From Bacillus sp. FJAT-29790 (GTDB lineage: Bacteria; Bacillota; Bacilli; Bacillales; Cytobacillaceae), in assembly GCF_019039215.1 (NCBI RefSeq), contig NZ_JAHNZZ010000001.1, forward strand, positions 296,033 through 357,976: a stretch of 61,944 bases of DNA. Reading direction: 5' to 3'. Each line of letters starts with the position of its first letter. Position 1 is the first letter of the stretch. The position numbers and the translations under genes are program-made. Below the pieces are notes generated by a model. That model was not told where the DNA came from. It was given only the letters and a program-made list of their open reading frames with translations, and searched no databases. Shown one piece after another: positions 1 through 9,948 of the stretch.

Positions 1-81
1 GGATGCCTCAGATTTTTTAAAGGAATTTATCGAGCAAGCTCGATAAATTCTGGGCGCAAATACGTCAAGGCGAATTTGATT
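1..81 (+). repeat. Family A repeat, copy A1 (3' domain, cut by window edge)
   Basis: This is the 3' half of a dispersed structured repeat found six times in the window. It shows the shared block starting GGATGCCTCAGATTTTTTAA, a perfect hairpin ATTTATCGAG/CTCGATAAAT, and the terminal palindrome around CGTCAAGGCG that ends in AATTTGATT. The 5' domain would lie outside the window. It abuts the def terminator. Confidence 0.8.
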
Positions 82-130
82 AACGTAAGAAAAAGACTGA
101 ACCAGGAGGATCAGTCTTTTTCTTACGTTA
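81..130. terminator. Bidirectional intrinsic terminator of def
   Basis: A perfect 20-bp inverted repeat (81-100 with 111-130) has a 10-nt loop and A/T tracts on both arms, so it can stop transcription from either side. It overlaps the def stop codon. Confidence 0.85.
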
Positions 131-682
131 TCTTACAATCGGGATAGCATTTTCGATTAATTTAAAGGGATCTTCCTTGTCAATATGATCATAAAACATA
201 ATTCCGTTTAGATGGTCAATCTCATGTTGGAATACAATGGAAAGAAGCCCTTTTAGACGAAGCTTAACTTCATTTCCCTCCAGTGTTGTTCCCTTCACTG
301 TTATTCGTGCATACCTTGGAACAAATCCAGGTATCGCTTCATCTACAGATAAACAGCCTTCACCTGATGTCAAATAGGCACGTTCTACTGAATGGCTAAT
401 GATTTTTGGATTGAAAAGCGGATAACTATTAAGCACCCCGTTTTCATCCCAAACATGAACGGCGATCATTCTTTTTGAAATATTTATTTGCGGAGCGGCG
501 AGTCCAATACCAGAGCGAAGACCGTATTTTTCCGCTATTTGTGGATTTTGGCTATTTTTCACATATTCTAATAAGCGCGTTAATGTTTGTTTATCACTTT
601 CTGAAGGGGGAAGGGCTACTTCCTTAGCTACTTCCCTAAGTGTCGGATGACCATCCCGGATAATATCCTCCATTGTTATCAT
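128..682 (-). CDS. def: Peptide deformylase
   Basis: This cytosolic metalloenzyme removes the formyl group from the initiator methionine of new proteins. All three family motifs are visible: GIGLAAPQ (residues 58-65), EGCLS with metal-binding Cys110, and HEIDH (153-157) with the two metal-binding histidines and the catalytic glutamate. The protein has 184 residues, matching the B. subtilis DefB (YkrB) type. I chose the ATG at 682 over one 33 nt upstream because AGGAGTGAG lies 4 nt before it and the protein then starts MITMED as in relatives. It neighbours ykyA and pdh as in B. subtilis. It ends in a strong hairpin terminator. Confidence 0.95.
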   Translation of the reverse strand: MITMEDIIRDGHPTLREVAKEVALPPSESDKQTLTRLLEYVKNSQNPQIAEKYGLRSGIGLAAPQINISKRMIAVHVWDENGVLNSYPLFNPKIISHSVERAYLTSGEGCLSVDEAIPGFVPRYARITVKGTTLEGNEVKLRLKGLLSIVFQHEIDHLNGIMFYDHIDKEDPFKLIENAIPIVR

Positions 683-786
683 GAAACTCACTCCTGTAGT
701 TATAAATATATTCATAAGTCTATCAGAGAGTATGTAAAAAGTTAATAAAAGAGAAGGTACTTTTTTGCACCTTCCCTAAAAATAAA

Positions 787-963
787 CTAAAATCTTATGC
801 AAGTACAACCAATAATGATGAGAAGGATGAAGAGGACTACAATTATCGCGAAGCCTCCGCCGAATCCCACTCCGCCACATCCAACGCCGCCTACTGGATA
901 GCCACATCCAACGCCGCCTACTGGATAGCCGCAGCCAAAACCGTATCCGCCATATCCGTACAT
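787..963 (-). CDS. Small Gly/Cys-rich YjcZ-family sporulation protein
   Basis: A 58-residue protein with an ATG start and a GGGAGGTT ribosome site about 6 nt upstream. The N-terminal half is made of Gly, Tyr, Val and Cys (MYGYGGYGFGCGYPVGG...). The C-terminal half is one hydrophobic segment (FAIIVVLFILLIIIG) ending in CTCIRF. This is the typical layout of YjcZ-type small proteins, which in Bacillus are linked to sporulation; the molecular role is not known. A nine-codon unit encoding GYPVGGVGC is duplicated in tandem (about 27 nt, nearly identical), suggesting recent expansion of the Gly-rich tract. Confidence 0.8.
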   Translation of the reverse strand: MYGYGGYGFGCGYPVGGVGCGYPVGGVGCGGVGFGGGFAIIVVLFILLIIIGCTCIRF

Positions 964-1158
964 GAAAGATAACCTCCCTAAAATTAGATTATCGTCGACA
1001 TATGATTTATTTTGTATCGGACGATTAATACAGCCTATGTAGAAGGCAATTTATTTGTGTAGGCTCTCGCCCAAGTCATATCCGAAAAGTATCAGAATAG
1101 ACTAACTGTATGGACAGGCTTATACCCCAGTCGTAATAATGCCTCTAAGTGTTGACCA

Positions 1159-1187
1159 TTGTCAAAAACATAAACTACCGATATAGT
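1159..1187 (+). promoter_or_regulatory. Predicted SigA promoter of ykyA
   Basis: TTGTCA (1159-1164) and TATAGT (1182-1187) are separated by 17 nt, 30 nt upstream of the ykyA start. The rest of the 964-1216 spacer shows only a weak GCCTAT/GTAGGC inverted repeat near 1035-1063. Confidence 0.55.
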
Positions 1188-1216
1188 AAGAATTGTTATT
1201 ATAAGGAGGTTTCAAC

Positions 1217-1885
1217 GTGTCGATTTTCCGCAAAAGCTACCTAGTTTTTATGTGTATTATTGGTATTCTTTTATTTTCAGGTTGTTCCAACAAGCAAACG
1301 CCCGTTGAAAAAATGTATGAAGTCCTAGAAAAAGTAGTATCTACTGAAAAAGCGTTTGAAGATCAGCAAGTTCCACTTGTCGAATTGGAAAAAAAGGAGA
1401 AGGGAATTTATGATCATATCATTTCCCTTGGAATGAAAGAATTTGAAGAAATCACCAAACTTTCAAATGAAGCTTCCGTAATTGTTGGTAAAAGGAAAAA
1501 ACATATGGACATTGAGCAGGAAAGCATAGAAGCATCAAAAGCAGAATTTCAAACATTATCTGCCATAATAGAAGAAGTGGAAGAGCCTCTTCTTAAAGAA
1601 AAATCACTGGAATTATACGATATTATGATGGAAAGATATAATATTCATAATGATTTGTATCAACATTATTCGAATGCACTTAAATTAGATAAAGGGCTTT
1701 ACGAGATGTTCAAAAAAGAAGACCTCCAGTTAGAACAACTCGAAAATCAAATTTCAAAAATTAATGAAGAATATGCAAAAGTATTAGAAGCAAATGAAAT
1801 GTTTAATGAAAAAACAAATCAATATAATGAAACGAAATTATCCTTCTATAAAGAAGCTGGACTCGAAATTAAAACGAAGAAATAG
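1217..1885 (+). CDS. ykyA: YkyA-family lipoprotein
   Basis: A 222-residue membrane-anchored lipoprotein. The signal peptide ends in the lipobox LFSGC (Cys about residue 23). The mature part is almost entirely charged, Glu/Lys-rich and predicted helical, consistent with a long coiled coil exposed outside the membrane. The GTG start is preceded by AAGGAGGT with good spacing. Its position between def and pdhA is as in B. subtilis. No enzymatic motif is visible and the function of the family is unknown; names linking it to cell-wall binding are unproven. It has its own promoter upstream and a hairpin terminator downstream. Confidence 0.85.
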   Translation: MSIFRKSYLVFMCIIGILLFSGCSNKQTPVEKMYEVLEKVVSTEKAFEDQQVPLVELEKKEKGIYDHIISLGMKEFEEITKLSNEASVIVGKRKKHMDIEQESIEASKAEFQTLSAIIEEVEEPLLKEKSLELYDIMMERYNIHNDLYQHYSNALKLDKGLYEMFKKEDLQLEQLENQISKINEEYAKVLEANEMFNEKTNQYNETKLSFYKEAGLEIKTKK

Positions 1886-1891
1886 GTATCC

Positions 1892-1926
1892 AAGTCAGCA
1901 TTAATTGGTGCTGGCTTTTATTATTT
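1892..1926 (+). terminator. Intrinsic terminator of ykyA
   Basis: An imperfect stem GTCAGCA/TGCTGGC (one G-U pair) is followed by TTTTATTATTTTT. Confidence 0.6.
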
Positions 1927-2204
1927 TTAGGAAACTTAAGGCTTTAGCTTAGGCTATCTTCTTTTAGCTCAAACGCTACTGTTCCTTTCTATTCTCAAAG
2001 GCAAGGATCGTTAATATTTCTTTAATATAATAAAAGTTGTGACCTTTCTCACAAAGTTGTTATAACACATCTCGTAAATCTTCTTTATTTTATAATACAG
2101 TAAGCTGTGTTGAGTTAATACAGTATAAATAATAGGTGCATACATAAAAAATGTGAAAACAGTGTAAAACAAGAACCTTAGTAATTGGGGAGAGTGAATT
2201 CATC

Positions 2205-2261
2205 ATGGAAACTAAAATTAACCAATTAATTCTGTATCAATTTTGTTGCAAAATTCATTGA
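2205..2261 (+). other. Possible 18-codon leader ORF upstream of pdhA
   Basis: ATG at 2205 is preceded by GGGGAGAGTG with suitable spacing and reads 18 codons (METKINQLILYQFCCKIH) to TGA. Its second half overlaps a perfect 13-bp inverted repeat, so translation would run into the stem. It could be a leader peptide, or a fragment of a decayed gene: the +1 frame continues as FIDTEYDGIGKTIKTF to a stop near 2358. No homologue is recognised. Confidence 0.3.
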
Positions 2262-2269
2262 TACAGAAT
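2229..2269. promoter_or_regulatory. Perfect 13-bp inverted repeat in pdh leader
   Basis: ATTCTGTATCAAT (2229-2241) pairs with ATTGATACAGAAT (2257-2269) across a 15-nt loop. There is no T-tract, so it is not a classical terminator. It could be an operator or an RNA hairpin. Confidence 0.4.
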
Positions 2270-2459
2270 ATGATGGTATTGGAAAAACAATAAAGACGTT
2301 TTTATTATGGATAAATGAAAAACTATTAAATTCAGCCCACCCGTTATCAAAGAATTAAACAAGAAAGGTTTTTGTCAATAATAGAAAACTTTCTAATTTG
2401 AATAAAGTTTGGGCAACCTATAATTTGTGGTATTTAACTCTTAAATAACGTCTTTTTAA

Positions 2460-3596
<1,137 letters not shown>

Positions 3597-3599
3597 GCC

Positions 3600-4577
3600 A
3601 TGGCGCAAATGACAATGATACAAGCAATCACAGATGCCCTACGCACTGAATTGCGAAATGATCCGAATGTTTTAATATTCGGTGAAGACGTGGGTGTTAA
3701 CGGTGGTGTATTCCGTGCAACTGAAGGCCTTCAACAAGAATTTGGCGAAGAACGCGTATTTGATACACCACTTGCAGAATCTGGTATCGGTGGCTTAGCG
3801 GTGGGTCTTACTTTACAAGGTTACCGCCCGGTTCCTGAAATTCAGTTTTTCGGCTTTGTTTACGAAGTAATGGACTCTATTTCTGGACAGTTGGCACGTA
3901 TGCGTTACCGTTCAGGAGGCCGCTACAATTCTCCTGTAACGATCCGCTCTCCGTTCGGAGGCGGCGTGCATACGCCTGAAATGCATGCTGACAGCTTAGA
4001 AGGACTAATGGCCCAACAACCTGGATTAAAGGTTGTCATCCCATCAACTCCATATGATGCAAAAGGTTTGCTGATCTCAGCAATTCGCGATAATGATCCA
4101 GTAATTTTCCTTGAGCATATGAAATTATATCGTTCTTTCCGTCAAGAAGTGCCTGAAGAGGAATACACGATTCCATTAGGAAAAGCGGAAGTGAAACGCG
4201 AAGGCTCTGACTTAACAATCATTACTTATGGTGCAATGGTTCACGAGTCACTAAAAGCGGCAGAGGAACTAGAAAAAGAAGGTCATTCTGCGGAAGTAAT
4301 TGATTTACGTACGGTATCCCCAATTGATATCGAAACAATTATTGCATCGGTTGAGAAAACAGGTCGTGCAATTGTTGTTCAAGAGGCACAAAAACAAGCT
4401 GGGATTGCTGCAAATGTTGTCGCTGAAATCAGTGATCGTGCGATTTTAAGTCTTGAAGCCCCAGTTCTACGTGTAGCGGCTCCAGATACAGTATTCGCGT
4501 TCCCACAAGCGGAAACAGTCTGGCTTCCAAACTACAAAGACATCATTGAAACAAGTAAAAAAGTTTTAACTTTTTAA
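3600..4577 (+). CDS. pdhB: Pyruvate dehydrogenase E1 component, beta subunit
   Basis: The 325-residue beta subunit pairs with PdhA to form the alpha2beta2 E1 enzyme. It has the transketolase pyrimidine-binding domain (FGEDVG, then [16 protein letters not shown] near residues 60-75) and a C-terminal transketolase domain ([12 protein letters not shown]). ATG follows AAAGGAGTCG at the end of pdhA, indicating translational coupling. Unlike the usual compact pdh operon, a MITE and a terminator-like hairpin lie between this gene and pdhC. Confidence 0.97.
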   Translation: MAQMTMIQAITDALRTELRNDPNVLIFGEDVGVNGGVFRATEGLQQEFGEERVFDTPLAESGIGGLAVGLTLQGYRPVPEIQFFGFVYEVMDSISGQLARMRYRSGGRYNSPVTIRSPFGGGVHTPEMHADSLEGLMAQQPGLKVVIPSTPYDAKGLLISAIRDNDPVIFLEHMKLYRSFRQEVPEEEYTIPLGKAEVKREGSDLTIITYGAMVHESLKAAEELEKEGHSAEVIDLRTVSPIDIETIIASVEKTGRAIVVQEAQKQAGIAANVVAEISDRAILSLEAPVLRVAAPDTVFAFPQAETVWLPNYKDIIETSKKVLTF

Positions 4578-4582
4578 TTGTT

Positions 4583-4764
4583 GGCTGTGTTAAAGATTAA
4601 TCTTAATAATTGCACTTGTTGATTGTAGCGGAAGGCACGAGACTCCTGCGGGAAAAGCGTGTCAGGGGAGACCCCACAGGAGCGTTAGCGACGAGGAGGC
4701 TCCCCGACCGCCCGCGGAAAGCGAGTGCCTGCAGCGGAAATCAACAGCTACGTTTTACACAGCC
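4583..4764 (+). mobile_element. MITE family B, copy B1 (full core) with perfect 8-bp target duplication
   Basis: The element runs from GGCTGTGTTAAA to TTTTACACAGCC (near-perfect terminal inverted repeats) and is flanked on both sides by TAATTGTT (4575-4582 and 4765-4772). The GC-rich core contains the family dyad GGAGACCCCACAGG...GAGGAGGCTCC and the AGCGGA direct repeats near both ends. The terminal sequence GGCTGTGT differs from the GGCTGTTTTCG of most other copies, so this is a subfamily. It contains no gene. Confidence 0.88.
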
Positions 4765-4780
4765 TAATTGTTTACGGTAA

Positions 4781-4820
4781 AAGCAGGGGGTATGAATAAA
4801 TTTGCCCCTGCTTATTTTCG
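4781..4820 (+). terminator. Terminator-like hairpin between pdhB and pdhC
   Basis: AAGCAGGGG (4781-4789) pairs with CCCCTGCTT (4805-4813), followed by ATTTTCGG. The T-tract is weak, so it may attenuate rather than end transcription between the E1 genes and pdhCD. Confidence 0.5.
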
Positions 4821-4860
4821 GATAAGAAAGTATTAAATCAACGTAGGAGGGTGATTCCAA

Positions 4861-6171
4861 GTGTCATTTCAATTTAAATTGCCTGACATTGGTGAAGGTA
4901 TTCATGAAGGTGAAATCGTCAAGTGGTTTGTGAAGCCAGGGGAAGAAGTCCAAGAAGACGACGTTTTATGTGAAGTGCAAAATGATAAAGCGGTAGTAGA
5001 AATTCCCTCTCCAGTTAAGGGTACTGTTGAAGAAATCTTAGTTGGTGAAGGAACAGTTGCAACGGTAGGACAAGTATTAATCACATTTGATGCACCGGGA
5101 TATGAGAATATTAAGTTTAAAGGTGACGAAGAAACGGACGTTAAAGCTGAAGAAGTGGCTGCTGAGGCTCCTAAGCAGGAGAGTACGAATGCGAATACTG
5201 CAATTGCTCAGACTGAAGTAGACCAAGCTCGCCGCATCATCGCAATGCCTTCTGTTCGGAAATTTGCACGTGATAAAGGCGTAGAAATCCGCCTTGTCGC
5301 AGGAAGTGGCAAAAATGGCCGAATCTTAAAAGACGATATTGAGTCCTTCTTAAATGGCGGTGCTGTAGTTCAAACAGAAGTTGTTTCGAATCAAGAAGAA
5401 ACAACGACTGCACAAGCAGAACCTAAAGCAGCAGCTCCTGCAGCAGCACAAGTCGTTCCACAAGGTCAATATCCTGAAACACGTGAAAAAATGAGCGGGA
5501 TTCGCAAAGCGATTGCAAAAGCAATGGTTAACTCTAAACATACAGCTCCACATGTTACGTTAATGGATGAGATTGATGTTACAAAACTAGTCGCTCATCG
5601 CAAAAAGTTCAAAGAAGTGGCTGCAAGTAAAGGAATTAAACTTACTTTCCTTCCATATGTTGTGAAAGCATTAACAAGCGCACTGCGTGAGTTCCCTGCT
5701 TTGAATACATCCATTGATGACGCTGCAAGCGAAATTATCCAAAAGCATTATTATAATATCGGAATTGCTGCGGATACTGAAAAAGGACTATTAGTTCCTG
5801 TCATCAAAGATGCTGACCGCAAATCAACTTTTGCGATTTCTAATGAAATTAATGAACTAGCAACTAAGGCCCGTGATGGTAAATTAGCCCCTGATGAAAT
5901 GAAAGGTGCTTCTTGCACAATCACAAATATCGGCTCTGCTGGCGGACAATGGTTTACTCCGGTTATTAACCATCCTGAGGTAGCTATTTTAGGAATTGGC
6001 CGGATCGCTGAAAAGCCAATTGTTAAAGATGGTGAGATTATTGCTGCACCAGTATTAGCATTATCATTAAGCTTTGACCACCGTATTATTGATGGAGCAA
6101 CAGCTCAAAATGCGTTGAACCACATTAAACGTTTACTGAACGATCCAGAACTTTTGTTAATGGAGGCGTAA
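4861..6171 (+). CDS. pdhC: Pyruvate dehydrogenase E2, dihydrolipoamide acetyltransferase
   Basis: The core subunit of the complex moves the acetyl group from E1 to CoA. Domain order is an N-terminal lipoyl domain with the lipoylated Lys in QNDKAVVE (about residue 43), an Ala/Pro/Glu-rich linker, a peripheral-subunit-binding domain (about 123-165, [13 protein letters not shown]...GRILKDDI), a second flexible linker, and a catalytic acyltransferase domain ending with the HRIIDG active-site motif (about 407). It has 436 residues. The GTG start follows GTAGGAGGGTGA. It is tightly linked to pdhD (3-nt gap). Confidence 0.97.
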   Translation: MSFQFKLPDIGEGIHEGEIVKWFVKPGEEVQEDDVLCEVQNDKAVVEIPSPVKGTVEEILVGEGTVATVGQVLITFDAPGYENIKFKGDEETDVKAEEVAAEAPKQESTNANTAIAQTEVDQARRIIAMPSVRKFARDKGVEIRLVAGSGKNGRILKDDIESFLNGGAVVQTEVVSNQEETTTAQAEPKAAAPAAAQVVPQGQYPETREKMSGIRKAIAKAMVNSKHTAPHVTLMDEIDVTKLVAHRKKFKEVAASKGIKLTFLPYVVKALTSALREFPALNTSIDDAASEIIQKHYYNIGIAADTEKGLLVPVIKDADRKSTFAISNEINELATKARDGKLAPDEMKGASCTITNIGSAGGQWFTPVINHPEVAILGIGRIAEKPIVKDGEIIAAPVLALSLSFDHRIIDGATAQNALNHIKRLLNDPELLLMEA

Positions 6172-6174
6172 AAA

Positions 6175-7584
6175 ATGGTTGTAGGAGATTTTCCAATTGA
6201 TACTGATACAATCGTCATCGGTTCAGGCCCTGGCGGATATGTAGCTGCAATTCGGGCAGCGCAGCTTGGCCAAAAGGTGACTATCGTAGAAAAAGCAAAC
6301 CTTGGTGGTGTTTGTTTAAACGTAGGATGTATTCCATCCAAGGCATTAATTGCTGCTGGCCACCGTTACGAAGTTGCTAAGCATTCCGATTCGATCGGGA
6401 TAACAGCTGAAAATGTGAAGGTTGATTTTACAAAAGTACAAGAATTTAAAGCTGGTGTAGTTAAGAAATTGACAGGTGGGGTAGAAGGCCTGTTAAAAGG
6501 AAATAAGGTTGACATCGTACGCGGTGAAGCTTACTTTGTTGATGCGAATACACTTAGGGTAATGGATGAAAACTCAGCACAAACGTATACGTTTAAAAAT
6601 GCAATTATTGCAACTGGTTCACGTCCAATCGAACTTCCTGCTTTTAAATACTCCAAACGTGTGCTCGATTCAACAGGTGCACTTGCACTTCAAGAGATAC
6701 CGGAAAAAATCGTTGTTATTGGCGGCGGCGTAATCGGACTTGAGCTTGGTGGTGCTTACGCTAACTTCGGTACACAAGTAACCGTTCTTGAAGGTGCGGA
6801 TGATATCCTTATTGGTTTTGAGAAGCAAATGAGTTCTCTCGTAAAACGTAATCTTAAGAAAAAAGGCGCCGAAATCATCACGAAAGCACTTGCAAAAGGT
6901 GTAGAAGAGAACGAAAATGGCGTAACGGTTAAATATGAAGTAAAAGGCGAAGAGATAGCAGTTGAGGCTGATTATGTATTCGTAATGGTTGGCAGACGCC
7001 CTAATACAGACGAATTAGGACTAGAACAAGTCGGCATTAACATGAGCGACCGCGGTGTTATTGAAATTGATAAGCAATGCCGAACAAATATCAACAATAT
7101 TTATGCAATCGGTGATATTGTTCAAGGTCCTCAATTAGCGCATAAGGCTTCCTACGAAGGAAAAATTGCAGCGGAAGTAATAGCTGGCCATAGCTCTGAG
7201 ATTGACTATTTAGGAATTCCAGCAGTTGTATTCTCGGATCCTGAACTTGCTTCAGTCGGCTACACGGAAAAGCAGGCTAAAGAAGAAGGAATAGAAGTTA
7301 CAGCTGCCAAATTCCCATTTGCAGCCAATGGCCGTGCACTAGCCCTTGATAATACAGAAGGCTTTTTGAAGCTTGTTACACGCAAGGAAGATGGTCTGAT
7401 CATTGGTGGCCAAATTGCCGGTGCCAGTGCATCAGATATGATTGCGGAAATAGGTTTAGCGATTGAAGCTGGAATGACAGCAGAAGACTTAGCAATGACC
7501 ATTCATGCACATCCAACATTAGGTGAAATTACGATGGAAGCTGCAGAAGTCGCACTTGGAAGTCCCATTCATATTGTTAAATAA
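6175..7584 (+). CDS. pdhD: Dihydrolipoamide dehydrogenase (E3)
   Basis: This FAD enzyme reoxidises the E2 dihydrolipoyl group and makes NADH; it is usually shared with the 2-oxoglutarate and branched-chain complexes. Visible are the FAD fold [10 protein letters not shown] near residue 17, the redox disulfide [13 protein letters not shown] (about 45-53), the NAD fold [10 protein letters not shown], and the C-terminal catalytic His in HAHPTLGE (about 445). Length is 469 residues, normal for the family. It is last in the operon and followed by a strong terminator. Confidence 0.97.
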   Translation: MVVGDFPIDTDTIVIGSGPGGYVAAIRAAQLGQKVTIVEKANLGGVCLNVGCIPSKALIAAGHRYEVAKHSDSIGITAENVKVDFTKVQEFKAGVVKKLTGGVEGLLKGNKVDIVRGEAYFVDANTLRVMDENSAQTYTFKNAIIATGSRPIELPAFKYSKRVLDSTGALALQEIPEKIVVIGGGVIGLELGGAYANFGTQVTVLEGADDILIGFEKQMSSLVKRNLKKKGAEIITKALAKGVEENENGVTVKYEVKGEEIAVEADYVFVMVGRRPNTDELGLEQVGINMSDRGVIEIDKQCRTNINNIYAIGDIVQGPQLAHKASYEGKIAAEVIAGHSSEIDYLGIPAVVFSDPELASVGYTEKQAKEEGIEVTAAKFPFAANGRALALDNTEGFLKLVTRKEDGLIIGGQIAGASASDMIAEIGLAIEAGMTAEDLAMTIHAHPTLGEITMEAAEVALGSPIHIVK

Positions 7585-7589
7585 CAAAC

Positions 7590-7626
7590 AAAAAAGTCCT
7601 TTTCCAAGCGGAAAGGACTTTTTTGT
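7590..7626 (+). terminator. Terminator of the pdh operon
   Basis: A perfect 16-bp stem AAAAAAGTCCTTTTCC/GGAAAGGACTTTTTTG has a 4-nt loop and T-tracts in both orientations. It also serves the convergent slp-like gene. Confidence 0.93.
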
Positions 7627-7647
7627 TTTGATTAGGAATATTCCCCG

Positions 7648-8028
7648 TTATAATCCATTCCCAAGGGCATGAGAAAATGGCTGTACAATTTGGCTTTTTG
7701 TGGCTTCGCCTTTTATTTTAACAAGTATTTTTTCTTGGTAAATCAGTAAAATAGCCGGGCAATTTTGAATTTCAAACGTATTATAATATTTTTGGGCATT
7801 GGAGGCCGTAATGATTTTCATATTTTTGATTTCGTTCGGGAAATCTTTTTTAAGTTCAATAATCGCATCATAATAGGAAACTTCTTGCTCGTAATCTTTA
7901 CCGTCCGTAAAAAAGATGATTTGTTTTGTGTTCTGATCAAAAATCAATTCTTCTTTCGTCTCAGTATTGACACATGAGGAGGTCACAAATAAGAGAGAAG
8001 CAATGAATAAAAGTGGCAACCCTTTCAT
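7648..8028 (-). CDS. slp: Slp-like small lipoprotein, thioredoxin-like fold
   Basis: A 126-residue lipoprotein with signal peptide and lipobox VTSSC (Cys about residue 19). The body reads like a shortened thioredoxin fold: IIFFTDG, a helix, then FEIQNCPAILLIYQ, which resembles the cis-Pro strand. The thioredoxin CxxC pair is absent, so redox activity is unlikely. Its place just downstream of pdhD and near SR1 and speA matches the small peptidoglycan-associated lipoprotein gene slp of B. subtilis. The symbol rests mainly on that synteny. ATG is preceded by GAGGAATTG. Confidence 0.6.
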   Translation of the reverse strand: MKGLPLLFIASLLFVTSSCVNTETKEELIFDQNTKQIIFFTDGKDYEQEVSYYDAIIELKKDFPNEIKNMKIITASNAQKYYNTFEIQNCPAILLIYQEKILVKIKGEATKSQIVQPFSHALGNGL

Positions 8029-8082
8029 TTACAATTCCTCACTTTACGATGTTATAAAAGTATTATTCAATAAAATCAAAAT

Positions 8083-8356
8083 GCTCTTTTCGCATATATT
8101 GTCGTTTTTATCCTTCCAAGTTTGCCCGTTGCTTTCCGCGGGGAGGGACGGGAGCCCCCTCGGCTTAACCGCATGCGGGGGCTCCCGCTTCCCTCTATTC
8201 TCGCAGGATACTGAATTTACATCCTTGAATCTACCCACACACGAAGGAAATGCGATAGCATTTTCGAGGAGTCAAGTGCCCTCCGCTTCAATCAACCCAG
8301 ATAGTTATATAAAAATCACACTAAAAAAGCAACAAACAAACTTTATGAAAATAGTC
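8083..8356 (-). mobile_element. MITE family B, copy B2 (long form, reversed)
   Basis: Terminal repeats (GCTCTTTTCGCATA... and ...TTTATGAAAATAGTC) enclose the GC-rich family core read on the minus strand. This copy carries the 62-nt insert (8206-8267) also found in B9 and B11. Flanks match only loosely (AATCAAAA/AATTGAAA), so the insertion looks old. Open frames across it are artefacts. Confidence 0.8.
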
Positions 8357-8545
8357 AATTGAAAAAATAGTCTGTATTTTCATCGGGTGATATTGAGTAT
8401 TTTATCACATGAACAAATAAAAACATGGCTTGTCACCTAAATGTTACAGAAATGAAAAATAAGATTTCCGTTTTCTACATATATTACATAGACACCATGT
8501 TTTAGCAAAAAGGTAGGACGAAGGGATAAAATAACTGGTGGTGGA

Positions 8546-8791
8546 ATGATGAAGATATATACAGCACTGCTTCTGCAGCTAATGATTTGGAGTGGCTACA
8601 CCTTTATTGAATGGTTATCAAAATATGATCAGCCTGTCTATAAAATAATGATGTTCTTCGTTTTTTTTTATATCGCTGTCATTATTGGCAATAATATAAT
8701 GAAATCAGTCAAGAAAACATTTTTTATTACTGCCCTAAGTCTAACTTTATATGGCTCTTTTCAATTCACAATGGCATTAATAGGCGTATAA
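8546..8791 (+). CDS. Small integral membrane protein of unknown function
   Basis: An 81-residue protein composed largely of three hydrophobic segments: about 4-22, 29-48 (YKIMMFFVFFYIAVIIG) and 57-79. Conserved charges occur only in the short loops. The start is ATG 8546 or the adjacent ATG 8549; the upstream GGTGGTGG is a modest ribosome site. I do not recognise a family. It stands alone between a MITE and a bidirectional terminator. Its normal codon use and clean terminator suggest a real gene. Confidence 0.6.
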   Translation: MMKIYTALLLQLMIWSGYTFIEWLSKYDQPVYKIMMFFVFFYIAVIIGNNIMKSVKKTFFITALSLTLYGSFQFTMALIGV

Positions 8792-8803
8792 TGATAAAAA
8801 AAT

Positions 8804-8832
8804 AGAAGAACAGCTAATTGCTGTTCTTCTAT
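8804..8832. terminator. Bidirectional terminator
   Basis: AGAAGAACAGC pairs perfectly with GCTGTTCTTCT over a 5-nt loop. A-rich sequence lies on one side, between two convergent genes. Confidence 0.8.
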
Positions 8833-8840
8833 CGAAAATA

Positions 8841-9278
8841 TTATTTCCTAGGATAGAAATACATAATTCTTCCATTAAATAAATGTAATTCTCCTTGAAG
8901 CTTTTGTGCTAAAAATCGGCAAAATTCATTTGCTTTTCCTTTGTCACCAAATGTAGATGATTCGGGTAGGGTTATTTGTATGTACGATTGTTCGCGTTCT
9001 AAACCATCATCTTCACGGATCGTTTCCTTATCTATTCCGAGTAAGATTGCATGATAGCGATCATGGTCGGAATGCAGGTAGAACCATTTGCCTTTTCCTT
9101 CTGGTTTCTCTTTCATTTCATATGGAAAAGCGGCTTCGTTATATTTCCAATCAATTTGGCTGCCAGTTTTTGCTGTTATTTTTTTAAAGTACTGAAATAA
9201 TTCTTTTACCTCATCTGTGGTAATATTTTCTTTTGCTGATGAAGGCACGAGCTTAATGTATGCGTTACTTGCCAACAT
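8841..9278 (-). CDS. Conserved small cytosolic protein (DUF1885-like)
   Basis: A soluble protein of about 145 residues without signal peptide or membrane segment. The N-terminus (NAYIKLVPSS) and the central FYLHSDHDRYHAILLGID resemble the DUF1885 family of Bacillaceae as I remember it; no enzymatic motif stands out and the family has no known function. The start is uncertain: ATG 9290, ATG 9278 or TTG 9275 are all near a GGGGGGATGG ribosome site. ATG 9278 is a compromise, and TTG 9275 (MASNAYIK) has the best spacing. Confidence 0.6.
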   Translation of the reverse strand: MLASNAYIKLVPSSAKENITTDEVKELFQYFKKITAKTGSQIDWKYNEAAFPYEMKEKPEGKGKWFYLHSDHDRYHAILLGIDKETIREDDGLEREQSYIQITLPESSTFGDKGKANEFCRFLAQKLQGELHLFNGRIMYFYPRK

Positions 9279-9435
9279 CCATCCCCCCATATTCCATTTA
9301 TACTATCATCCCCATTCTAGCACTGAATAAAAACTTATGACAACTTAAATTGAGAATTTTCCTAAAAACACTTGTTAAATCGTAAATTATAAATTATAAT
9401 AAGATTCTAAATATTCGAATAAAGGGAGGAGTAAA

Positions 9436-9735
9436 ATGGAACTTTTCGAAAAGCTCTATGACGAGCACGAAAACGTTAAAGTTCGTTTTGTTGGTTTTAC
9501 AACGGAGCTAACACGTTATGATTTTGGGATTGTATATACAAATCTTTTTTTTGGAAAACCCCTTGTCGTTTGTATGCAGACAGGCCGCTCAACACTCCTC
9601 GACCCTAATGACCTCGAAGATATTGAATATTTACAAAAAGTCTTTAAAATGGATAATTACCAACAGGCAGAAGATTTATGTGAATTCTTTAGAGAAGCCC
9701 TCCCAGGTTCTTATTTCGAAACCCAATATGAATAA
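9436..9735 (+). CDS. DUF3055-like conserved protein
   Basis: A 99-residue acidic cytosolic protein (MELFEKLYDEHENVKVRFVG...) typical of a short conserved Bacillaceae family annotated DUF3055. There is no catalytic motif or known function. ATG follows AAAGGGAGGAG at ideal spacing. Single-gene unit with its own terminator, upstream of SR1. Confidence 0.75.
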   Translation: MELFEKLYDEHENVKVRFVGFTTELTRYDFGIVYTNLFFGKPLVVCMQTGRSTLLDPNDLEDIEYLQKVFKMDNYQQAEDLCEFFREALPGSYFETQYE

Positions 9736-9744
9736 TTAAAAAAT

Positions 9745-9778
9745 AAAACAGGCCGATTTTAGCCTGTTTTATTTTTAT
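9745..9778 (+). terminator. Terminator of the DUF3055-like gene
   Basis: AAAACAGGC/GCCTGTTTT stem, then ATTTTTATG. Confidence 0.85.
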
Positions 9779-9857
9779 GTGCCATACTATTTTAACCGTA
9801 TTTTTAAGGGGAGAGGGGTTTTTAAGAGATTTCTTTTAATAGGTTATACAATTAGGC

Positions 9858-9886
9858 TTGAAATTCTAATTGTGTTATATTATTAT
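9858..9886 (+). promoter_or_regulatory. SR1 promoter with overlapping CcpN-like operator
   Basis: TTGAAA (9858-9863), a 17-nt spacer and TATTAT (9881-9886) form a SigA promoter. TGTGTTATATT (9871-9881) fits the CcpN consensus TRTGHYATAYW as I recall it from B. subtilis, and it overlaps the -10. In B. subtilis SR1 is repressed by CcpN under glycolytic conditions, so the site makes functional sense. Confidence 0.6.
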
Positions 9887-9948
9887 GTAATTAAAGATAA
9901 ATAAACCGCTTTCAAAAATTGTGACTCAATGAAAAGGAGATTGAAAAG

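Noticed and set aside
2091..2096. TATAAT as the pdh promoter
   Set aside because: No acceptable -35 hexamer at 16-18 nt; many TA-rich hexamers occur in this spacer.
7967..8362. Open frame of 131 codons across the MITE at 8083
   Set aside because: It is a translation of the repeat core. Similar frames occur in other copies and vanish when the core is deleted; there is no ribosome site.
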